Positions 45,830-56,950 of a stretch of DNA of 64,000 nt are shown here, piece after piece. The notes beneath the pieces were generated by a model. It saw only the letters and a list, made by a program, of their open reading frames with translations. It was not told the DNA's origin and did no database searches. The position numbers and the translations under genes were made by a program. Every line of letters begins with the position of its first letter. The first letter of the stretch is position 1. Where the stretch lies: assembly GCA_949361645.1 (NCBI GenBank), contig OX442424.1:2993015-3057014 (forward strand), read 5' to 3'. The stretch is from Spongilla lacustris. Lineage: Eukaryota; Porifera; Demospongiae; Spongillida; Spongillidae.

Positions 45830-48220
45830 CTATGTAAACCTTCATGTAGCTCCTAGTGTGCATATAGCACTTGTCCTGACCAGGTGGATGTCAGATGTCG
45901 AAGTTCACCATTTTTGTCTTGGTGATATGGTGGAGTTGGTGATGGTGTTAAATGTGGTGTTTAAATTTGTGCTGTGGTCACATATGGAGATGCAGTCATC
46001 CTAATGCCAGTTCAGATACATTTGACTATAATATGAGGTGGGAGGCAAAATTGTGTGTTATCGTTGTGGTCATACAATATAATATTTTATTACTATACAT
46101 GTAGGTGTTACAGCAAGGTGGATGGGGGGATCAAGACAGATATGGAGGCAGCAAGTCACATAAGGGCATTCTACATTTGAAGACCTGTTGAGACATCCTA
46201 TGCATAGGTGTCAATGGCCTGCCTGAGCATGCCATGAAGTTTAGCCCTTCCCACTATGTGTTCTGCTGTTAGCTGATATGGCTTTAATGTTCTGGATATA
46301 GTGTAAAGATGTTGGTCCAATATCAAGGTAAATGAATGCTGCATTGAGTTGAGTGTATTAGTCATGTTTCTTTATCTACTCTGTAGAGATGTGCGTCAGT
46401 GTCTTCTGTCAGTTGCAAAAATGGTGGTGTGACATTTGGTTGTGAGCTTCAACCAACACGCAACACCAGAAAAAAATAGCAGCTATATGGAACACCACCA
46501 AGATACAGCAGTGGGTCCTACAGCTACCAGTCTGCCTCAATGCAAATGAGCAATCAGCTACCATGGGAGAATCACTCGTAGAGGAGCTACCAGCGCCCAT
46601 ATTACCTTATTTCTCCATACACCAGTCATTTGTCAATTGGTACACGTGGTGTACAGGTGACATTTACTGAGCCTCTACCAACACCAGGTTAAAGAGCTTT
46701 GAAAGGAAGAAAAAAAGCTTAATGGAACATCAGTAAGATACTGCATTCATCCCTTCGAAGTGATGTAAGTGTCTTGTAACAGGTGGGGAGAAGGAAGTGC
46801 CTGTATATGGGCTTGTAGAGTGTGTACCAGGTACCATCACTTTGTAGATTGCATCCTATCAGTAAATGCATGTTGTATTCATTGCTTCTTTGAACATCTT
46901 ATCTGATGACCAAACATATTTAGTTCTGCTGATGTTGATATGGCTTCTGTTTACCTGAACTTGCAAAAGCAATTTATTTGCTCGTGTATACATGTTACTT
47001 TACAGTGTTGCTGCAGTCCATCAACACTTCTAAGATTTCACAACTAAAAATAAAGGTATGATATAAATATGATGATTCACTATTTCACTGGTGTATAGGA
47101 GGATGACAGTAATGTTTGAATGATGTTGGTCCTGAAATTTTTGAGAGGCTTAGGTTGGCAATGCAATGTGATGATGGCATGTACTGCGGAGATTGTTCAG
47201 TGGAGTTAGGGACCAGACTTGGTGATGGTTGTGTACAAATGTAGGTGTGTGGAGTTAGGGACCAGACTTGGTGATGGTTGTGTACAAATGTAGGTGTGTG
47301 GAGTTGCATGGGGACCAGACTTGGTGATGGTTGTGTACAAATGTAGGTGTGTGGAGTTAGGGACCAGACTTGGTGATGGTTGTGTACAAATGTAGGTGTG
47401 TGGAGTTAGGGACCAGACTTGGTGATGGTTGTGTACAAATGTAGGTGTGTGGAGTTAGGGACCAGACTTGGTGATGGTTGTGTACAATGTAGGTACCTAG
47501 TGTAGAGTTAGTGATGGTGCATCGTCCAGAATGTAATAAATGGTGTGCTTATATTTGGTCCTTGATTGGAGTTCAGCTGACATGGCTGGTGGTGACTCGG
47601 AAATGTTGGTGTTTTGCAACTCAGAACGGACTGTTGCAGTTGTTGTGTGTAATGGAGCAGGATAGTTACTGTCAGAATGTGGATTTTTGCCTGCCCCCTG
47701 CTCAAGCCTGTGTATGCCTATGGTGTCATGATTTCAGACATTGATAGTAGGCTCTGGAAGTAGTTGCTGTGTTGTGTTGTAGTCATAGTGTGCATCGTGT
47801 GACACTGGCACCAATTGGGTAGTAATGTACATATACATTGCACATCAAAAAAGAGTGACTGAACTTTCCCAGGATGACAACTGTACATGGATTAAAGGGC
47901 TAGCACCGCAATGATACTCTCAGATCGGTGAATGTGATGGGCTAAACAAGAGGTTATTAGCCCAAATGTCTTTACCTTGGTTTTAGACACATGTCCAGAT
48001 ATCACAGCCTTCGATACGCACGCATGAATCGGTTAAGCTACCAGGCTGGAGTAGGCTCTCCTCTTTCTTAGTCTCATAACCAGACCCAAATGTACGTAAC
48101 TATGATCATCGTTTTGCACTCTTGGGCTGTTGTTTCCATGTAGCGGTGATGTAATCCACTCGCTGCTGTGAATGGGTCTGGGGCCGAGACTAATAATCGG
48201 GTATGAACAAAAATTAATGA
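45830..48220. repeat. Right inner arm of the large palindrome, diverged
   Basis: Inverse of 39,223-41,640. It has its own changes: a 48-bp tandem expansion at 47,195-47,490 and a longer tRNA-like segment near 46,500-46,600. No gene. Confidence 0.9.
47195..47490. repeat. 48-bp tandem repeat, about 6 copies
   Basis: Unit GGAGTTAGGGACCAGACTTG, then GTGATGGTTGTGTACAAATG, then TAGGTGTGT. The left inner arm has essentially one copy at about 39,985-40,050. Confidence 0.95.
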
Positions 48221-48655
48221 AACAAGTAAATAAAAAACATTCTCTATGAGAAAGTTGGTGGCATATAGGATTTGAAGGCAATGGTGGTGTAAAAAGGAAG
48301 GAAACAAGGGTCTAATAATAAGGGAAAATGGAATAGTCCTATATTTAGCACACGAACAACATACTATATCCTACATGTAGAAATGTGCTAAATATAGGAC
48401 TATTCCATTTTCCCTTATTATTAGACCCTTGTTTCCTTCCTTTTTACACCACCATTGCCTTCAAATCCTATATGCCACCAACTTTCTCATAGAGAATGTT
48501 TTTTATTTACTTGTTACATGTAAGATGTCATTTCCGCATTCACTTCTAACACCTGAGAAGAGCATGTAGTTTCACTCTGAATGAAAACCTTCTCCATGTA
48601 CATGTACACTGTACAACTCTATGTTACTAAAATCTTCACCCCACACCCTCACCAG

Positions 48656-48802
48656 ACCCCTCCACCTCTCACCATCCCTCTTGATGCTCCCTGAGATCAC
48701 CAACCTCCTACTTGAAGCAGGGGCAGACTTCAATGCAAGGAACAAGCAAGGCTACACCCCTCTGTTTGTGGTTTGTCGGCTCAACAACCCAGCGGCCCGT
48801 CA
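48656..48802 (+). CDS. Ankyrin-repeat exon, mirror copy
   Basis: Same sequence as 38,440-38,586 on the opposite strand. Confidence 0.65.
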
Positions 48803-49821
48803 CGAAAAATATCTATCCGATCCGTCCGCAAAATGTAATAGGATAAATTTTGGCAACATTCCAGACTACATGTAGTCTGGCGTAGCCACACCCTTGCGTA
48901 CGCCAGACTAATTCCAGACTGCAAGAAATTATCCCACCCTACCACCCACCTCTAGAGTTCAGGCCCGTTGCCAGGGGGATCGGGGGGAATGAGGATGGAG
49001 ATGGGGGGAATCGGAGGGAGAGCCATAGCCAGGGAGGTCCCCACCCCGCCAGATATCCTGGCTACGACACCTGCACAAGCCACGTGTGACAGTGTGCGGG
49101 CGCTATTGAATCTCTTTTTGATCATCAACTTGAATTGTACGTGAAGCCAATATGGAGACGCTTAGTGAGCCAAGGATATGGGTGGAAGTGAAGACGGATG
49201 CGGATCGTATTGACTACATCTACCCATAGATATTTGATACATGGATTGGAAACCTCTCACGTGATCCATTATAGGACTCGTATGGAGCTGCTCCAGATAT
49301 CTCTTTGCTTTGCATTTGCTGCTGTACATGTACTAGGGAAAAAAATGTTTTAAAAAATTTTCTTGTTAATTATAAAACACGAAGCCAAGGATAGGGGAAG
49401 GTGGGTCCGTACCGCCATACTGGGAACCACATATTTGTGTCATATATGAGAACATTATTGCATGTGCGGCGAATGGATTTCACATATTTGATACGTGTCT
49501 GCTTGCTAAGCTATAAGATCGATGTTCCAAATATGAGGGAATTGTTTTGATATGCACATATTTGATACAAAAAAAACTTTCCTGGGTGTGTACAACATTT
49601 ATATTTGCAATCCGAGTTTCGCTTTTCAGTTTGGTGCGTGGGCATACAGTTATCCTAGCTTTTTGAGCCTTTTCTAGCACTTAACGCGTGTTTTACTGGT
49701 AAGAAGTGTTCGTATAGGTTAGTTGTCAATCTGTATGCAACCCTACTCATTGTTAGGGCAGGTTGAACGTTGATTATAGTTCATAGACGGCTTGATGGCT
49801 TTGTGCGACTGTATCGTGCAT

Positions 49822-49879
49822 GAGTATGGTAAGTCGTATAGGAACCGTCTAGACGGTTCCTATACGACTTACCATACTC
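49822..49879. repeat. 58-bp perfect palindrome, mirror copy
   Basis: Mirror of 37,363-37,420. Confidence 0.98.
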
Positions 49880-50014
49880 ACGATACACACATGTACATCC
49901 TACACACATGCACACACATGTACATTGTACATCTGTAATATCAATGTTCGTTATCAAATACCGTCACTACATCACCCACCCCATCACAACATCACTACAA
50001 CACCCCACACTCAC

Positions 50015-50513
50015 CAGTCAGCACACTCCTGGTGATTATTGATCACAGCATGGTAAGGAACACTGAATGGAGGTTCAGCCTGCACAGTTAGAAGACTACT
50101 GTAATCTTCATACCTCTGATAGAGCTAACACTATCATATTGCCAACACTGATGTACATGCAGTTACATGTAAATATGTACATGTATTTATATGTACATTT
50201 TCAGTTACCTCATTCTGCCAGTTTTTCAGTGTACCCTTGATACACCTGCTGTCATCACAGGCAATGAGGGCTTGCATGACTGCTATAAGCCCATGTGAGG
50301 CAGCATAGTGGATGGGAAGCTGCTTCTGAGGGGGAGGGAAGGGGCGGGGCACAAGTGAGGGGGAGGGAAGGGGTGTGGCACAAGTGGGGAGGAGGGAAGG
50401 GGTGGGGCACAAGTGAGGAGGAGGGAAGGGGTGGGGCATGTGTAAGGGGTGTGTTCCTTTGGGTGTGACCTCACCTTGCTGTTGGGTGTGTCCAGGCCAC
50501 ACCCCTTCTCAAT
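50015..50513 (-). CDS. Three ankyrin-repeat exons, mirror copy
   Basis: Exons 50,475-50,513, 50,209-50,325 and 50,015-50,079, identical to those at 36,729-37,227. On the minus strand they are followed downstream by the ankyrin exons at 45.3-45.1 kb and 38.5 kb. Confidence 0.65.
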
Positions 50514-50693
50514 CTAAAGCAACAAGGTGTAAGCACATACATGTACATGACTCAAGGGCGTAGACAAGGGGGGCAGGGGGGGGGGGGGGGGGGGGGGGGG
50601 GGCAGATTTATGCAGTTGAGTTATTAAAATTTCTGAAGAGGGAAGTCGTTAATAATCAATTGTAAAGCGCGCGTTATTCAATAGAGTTGCATG

Positions 50694-51700
50694 CAGTGTT
50701 GCCGCGGCCAGCCGTGGCCGTCCGGCAACCGTCAAAAATTGCCGATTTTTGTGCTAACCGTCAGTGATCGTGAACCGCCAACATGCCTGGCCGTCTGAGC
50801 CGGGAAGTACGGTGGCCGTCATATATTTGGCGGCTGACCGTCAAAAATATGAGCCGGTCTTTGACGGTCACGATTAATTAATTCTTAATAAAACTGCAAT
50901 TATAACAGACATAATTATTAAGATTATACTCTGCCAGTTACATAAACCCATGTGTAACACACTGCTACATCCCATAAAAAGTTTTGAATAGACCCCTTGT
51001 TAATAGAGGAAGCTATATCTGTTTTCGTGGGTGTGATTGGAGTTTTGAAATATAGAGATTTGACCGTCGCGTCAGTATAGTATTAGCGCGCTGTGTTATG
51101 GCCGTCACGACGATCGTAAAGAACCCGATTCTAATTAGGAGGAAGAAAACAGATGATGATCCATTGGCATTTGCCAACTCCCCCAGTTTTCCCCGATTTC
51201 CCACATTCCCACAATTTCCCCACAGTCTCTAAAATGGCACTGAAGTATCTGGCTATTCCAGCATCAGGTACACCATCAGAGCGAACTAAACTAATACTTG
51301 AACGCAAAAGAAGGAGAATGGACTCTGCCCGGCTAGAAAGAGTTTTGCTGTTACGTTGTGTTTAAACTTTAAACATGTACCCTTCCTAGGTGTTTATACC
51401 TATAATTAAGCTGTTCAGCATACTCTTTCTGATTACGCGTACATGTAAGCTTGTACAGGTAATTAATTCCCCGCCCTTGACGGTTGACCGCCGACCGTGA
51501 CCGCCAAACTCGAAATTTGACGGTTTTGGCGGTCAGAAATGGCCGTGACCGTGTCGGATAGGCTGCTAACGGTTGGCCGTGGCCGTGACCGGGAAGGATT
51601 GATGCCGGCCATTGCTGGCCGTGACCGTGACCGTCAGGGGTCTAATCCGGTCAGCCGTCCGTCCGGGACTTGTTCCAATTAGTCAGCCGCGGCAACACTG
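50694..51700 (+). mobile_element. CCGTGACCG-repeat hAT element, mirror copy
   Basis: Mirror of 35,542-36,548, with the same 8-bp target duplication. The transposase remnant is at 51,153-51,365 (+). Confidence 0.95.
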
Positions 51701-51839
51701 GTTGCATGTGACGCCACACGCGCGTATTACAATTGCGTACACTTGTAATTGTTTAGATACGTTGTTACAATGTCACAAGCGCATTATATTACATCACGTA
51801 TAGAATAACTAATCAAAAATAAAATACCTTAGTTATTCT

Positions 51840-52664
51840 ATATATGGGACAGTGTCCAACAAAATCGGGCTTGTGGGGTTATAATTTTATCACTATAAAA
51901 ATTGCACGTTGTACTAAACGACACATCTTCGCGACGGTACTACGTTTTCCTTTCAAATTTCGTGCACTTGTTCCCACACCATTTCTCCGTGTGAAAATCG
52001 ATTTTTGTGATCTATACATTTTCCGTGTCGTGGATACAACAATCATTAACCCCGCGGGTTAGAATTCCTCATTTCTCCACGTACGAGTATTGAAAACGCG
52101 TCAAATTGGGGTTGCACATAGAGGAGTCCTGTAGCTATTGATTTGTTCTGTTCGTTAATTTCTGTATCATCCGTTACGGAGATACAGTTGAACAAACTAC
52201 GGGCACGTTTTCCCGCTTGATTCGCGCCAATGATTCTGGCAAATCGCGTCCCGCTCAGGGAATGGGAAGGCGGTGATTATATCATTGGCGCGAAAATGTG
52301 CCTGTAGTTTGCTCAACTGTATCTCCGTAACGGATGATTCAGAAACTAACGAACAGAATAAATCAATAGCTACAGGACTCCTCTATGCACACTCCGAATT
52401 TGACACGTTTTAAACACTCGTACGTGGAGAAATGTGGATTTCTAACCCGCGGGGTTAACGATTGTTGTATCCACGGCACGGAACAGGTGTAGATCACAAA
52501 AATCGATTTTCACACAGAGAAATGGTGTGGGAACAAGTGTAGGAGATTTGAAAAGAAAAGGTAGCACCGTCGCGAAGATGTGTTGTTTAGTACAACATGC
52601 AATTTTTATAGTGATAAAATTATAACCCCACAAGCCCGATTTTGCTGGACACTGTCCCATATAT
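51840..52664. repeat. 0.8-kb fold-back element, mirror copy
   Basis: Mirror of 34,578-35,402. Confidence 0.9.
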
Positions 52665-53014
52665 TCTTAAATCAGAAGTCGCGTTAGTCGCAGGCATAAG
52701 TAGAATAAGTTTGAGAATCTTAGTCACTTCTGAAAAGTATTCCTTTTGTTGAGGTGTCAATGTCTTCATAATTATAATTATGGGACAGTTTCCGCGAAAA
52801 TGTCACCCTTTTATAACATTATAGTGTTATAAAAATGCTTCTTGTTTGAATCGATATATCTTCCGAACGCTAAACGCTATCGACTTCCTATTTTCAATAC
52901 TTCATACTACACCATTTCTATATGAATAATTCTTACACTTGCTCCACACCAATATTGCATAAAGAACTGATTCGCCATCAAATACTGCAAGCAAGAAACG
53001 CTATCTTGAAAGCG

Positions 53015-53152
53015 TGTCTCCGTGTCAAACGCGTAGGGAAGCAGGCAATAGCACAGTAACTTTCCACTTCCAGTTGGAAGACACACAAATACGTCTCTGC
53101 CCTTCTAAAAACTTCGCACAGCTGCTCTCTGATTTGGACGCAATTCACGATT
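53015..53152 (-). pseudogene. RecQ-like helicase fragment, mirror copy
   Basis: Mirror of 34,090-34,227, including the in-frame stop. Confidence 0.7.
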
Positions 53153-53871
53153 CACTGTAACCCAGCTGCTTAGAAGACTCACGATAGTGCTCTCAATATC
53201 TACGTCAATATATACTCATCACGCGAGGTGGTAAATACGACAGCATGTATTCATCGACGGTCATGTGACCGCTGCAATCTGATTGGTACCGCCAGGATTC
53301 TGGCGCTAGCACACGGAATGTTGCCTATAGTCTCCAGACTAATTTATTACGTCATAGCCCGCGAGACTACCCCCGCATTGGCGGTATACGTATCAGGTCG
53401 TATAAGCTAACAGCCCGCTTTTAATTTGCATCGGGCCCGAAACATACATCGTATAGGGCCCGAAAAAGTACGTCCACCCAGTCCCGCAGTCCTATCAATC
53501 GATCTCCCCGCCAGACCGGCTTCTTGCCCCCGTGACCTTCTAAGTTGTACGTGATGCGTTTTGCAACTGCTACATGTTATATAATAGCTAGGACATGTAT
53601 TGATTAAAGTGGGGATCTATGGTAGTGGGGGAAAAAAAGAACAGGTCAATTAATTGTGCAATTTCCTTATACACAGCTTGAAATCGTTCTATATAAGACC
53701 GTCAAAGCCTATATTTCTGTCGGCTATAGGACCATTTCCTGGGATCATATCAATATATATCGGTCAGACCACACGAAGCTTCGCTAATGAACACAAATTA
53801 AGGCTATGCAAATGCGGCATAGATTTTAAGGGAGGAAGGGGAGGTGGGGGGGGGGGGGGGGGGGGGGGGGC

Positions 53872-56562
53872 GAAGGAGGGACAAAATCCGCTATAGCAGC
53901 TGCAGAATGTGTCCCCCCGGACAGAATCTGCTAGCGGATTTTATCCGCGGGACACTGTCCGGGGGGACGTACCCGGACAATAATTGGCATGGGGCCCCGC
54001 TATGACACCGGCGTGTATCCATGCAAAGCAGTGCTAGGCGTCACCGAAGCGACAGATTCAGCTGAGATCTAAGAAATTTGAAATGCGAAGTGGAGAGCTG
54101 TACTACAAGCTGGTGTTGGGAGAAAGCGATCAGTGTTAGTTACTATATAGCATTGCATCAATAGGCTGAAATGCACTTAGAACTTTAGTATAAACTGTTA
54201 CCCTCACGCTCTGGCAAAACGTTAGTGGTATAGGTTGATATTTGACGCACAAAACTGAGCCCCTAATGCACAATAGAGTGCCGGTGTCGTAGTGCACAAT
54301 GTCCCCCCTAAAATTTGTCCCCCCGGACGTTTTGCACTAGTGTACAATGTCCCCCCGGACATTCTGCACTAGTGTACAATGTCCCCCCGGACAATCTACA
54401 CCAGTGGCGTGGTGGCCAGGGGGGGCCGGGGGGGCAAATGCCCCCCCAGCGGGGCTTAAAAATGGGGGCGCCACCGAGCACAAGGGGCGCCTTAAAACGG
54501 AAAGGTTGTAATAAATTTATTTTTCAGATACGTAAATCATATAGCCTAGGCAATTTATAAAAAATTGAATCGGCAATCACTTGTTGGAACCAAGGCCTTC
54601 AGGCGCCCGGCCGCCGTGCAATTTAGTACTATTAAAACTTTGACCGTATCATGTGTAATTAGAATACTCCCCCTCCGCCCCCACCGAAAAAAAAAGTCTC
54701 GTGTTTAAACGAGCGTATTTTCGTAATCATTAACGCCTGTTTCAACATTTTAAGAAAGTCGCAACAGGATTTTAAAGAACAGCACTCAACTGTGTTCATG
54801 ATTACGAAGATACGCTCGTTTCCAGTAAGGACGAAACATTTTTTCGGTGGGGGTGGAGGGGGGGGGGGGGGGGGGGAGCTTATTCGTGCATGGTACTTTA
54901 CGGTATATCTCTTCGTCAATCTTAAAGACATTAGCGCTCGATCCTCGCACGCGCATGCATAGTCTGATCGGAATACATTTTCAGTTGTAAGAATTATTCG
55001 ATGGAAGACAAAGGGAAAAGAAAGAAATCTGATTGGAGCATCGTATCGCAAATGAAAGCGAAGAAAGAAGTCTTGATGAACAAGCTAAACGTATGCATAG
55101 GTTTGGTTATGACTTGCATGACACTTGGATACGCGAAGGAGTTATCAAGCTAAGTTTTGCTCAACTGAGTCTTTAATAAGTTTTATAGCTTTTACGAGGA
55201 ATCAGAACATGCATGTTGATCTGCATTAACATGGGTGTAAGGACAAAGAAGAGACTGAGCAAGCTGTCACTGATGACATATGGTATAGAAATTATACCGT
55301 GGTACTATCCATTGCATTATCAATTCTCTGCAACCTCATGCATGCAGTACCACGTTCTGAATGCTTTAATTTTTCTGAATTGTGCAACCAGTATTCGATA
55401 GCAGTTGCAGTACGCAGCTTTTCGGCACTAAAGAGAGTTAAAACACGTCTCCGATCTATACCATGACTGACATCAGTGATGCAAGAAGTAAAGGCCAGAG
55501 ATCTACGTATTATCTCTATAGAAAGGCTAGAGGGGCTCATGTTGATGACAGTATAGAGAGGAAACTTCTTACGTGCTTTTCTAATAAGGCCATTGTACAG
55601 CAAAGTTCATCCGAATTGTCCAGAGCACTTCTTTAACATCGCAATCTACCGTTCAGCCGTTCAGTTAGGGCATGCATAGTTACATATACAGTACATGTTT
55701 TATAATTTACTCATACGAGCGTTAAAATGGGCTTCGGGGGGGGGGGGGCGCCAAAATATGCAAGTGCCCCCCCAGCCAAGAAGTAGCCACCACGCCACTG
55801 AGATTAGGGCAAACTGTCCCCCTCCAGGGTAAAATGTCCCCCCTCATAACATTTTATTTCATCTATGACAAGGCTGGGAATCTTTTACGGCAGTACACGG
55901 GATCGCGTTGACGCCATTACTCAGTACTGAGCTCCTAACTGTCGCCAAAGCTGCATGTCGTTCCGCCGCTTGAAATGCTCATTGTAACCAATACTGACAC
56001 ACATACACAAACATTTAGAATTTTAGTATTAAATTCCTTAACGAATACACACTACACAGCCTTTCCGTGTCGTCAAAGCACTCATTGAAACCAATATTCA
56101 CACACACATATATACATTATTACTGAAAATTCCTTAAGGAGTGGTGATTGATATACTTCATGGCTGAAATCTCATCAGTATGAGAGATTGAAATGCCTGA
56201 AAAGTAATGTCACATAAACACAGCTCCACACTGCGTGCACCGCCTGACATATCTCAGGAAAGGCTATTCCCATCGTCAGTCCATCTGTTGCGTTATAGTA
56301 CAACCGATCAGTCCGGTACCCAGACTAAAACCCATCCTAAAATGCTAAATAGCGTAAAAACCATGCATCCTGCGTCCAGGGTGGGAATATTGTTTTTACT
56401 TGGAGGGTCCTATAGGTAGGACATTGCGCCCTAGTGTGGAGTGTCCGAGGGGGGACATTTTACCCTAGTGGGGGACAGTTTGCCCTAGTGCAGAATGTCC
56501 GGGGGGACATTGTGCCCTAGTGCAGAATGTCCGGGGGGACATTCTGCACGGGGGGACAATCC
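53872..56562. repeat. TGTCC-CCCC-GGACA units, mirror copy
   Basis: Mirror of 30,680-33,370, with the same hAT interruption at 54,402-55,800. Confidence 0.85.
54402..55800 (+). mobile_element. Fossil hAT element, mirror copy
   Basis: Mirror of 31,442-32,840. The transposase remnant is at 55,386-55,600 (+). Confidence 0.85.
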
Positions 56563-56950
56563 GCCCTCCCACACCGTCCCCAGCCGCTGTGCAATGTATA
56601 GGGCTCAATGGCTCACGTGCTCCGTTTCCAATCCTTCTACTCTAATATCTATAATGTATAATCGAGTGTAAAAAAAAGTTCGTACGTGAGTGCGAAAACG
56701 TCGTAGCAGCAGAACCATCCGGAAATTAATTGCTTTCAGTGGAATTATGATTGGCTAGTCTTTGCCTCCGTTGTGGGGAAAAACCCACAAGTATCTATTT
56801 ATTGGATGGTATATTTCAAAATTACTATATATGAAATTAAATCTTTAAAATAAAAATAAAAATATTGAAACACTCTGAATATTGAGAGCAGCAGCGTTCC
56901 ATAACATGTATGCTGGTATAAAAAATAAATATAATACAATGCAAAGTAGT

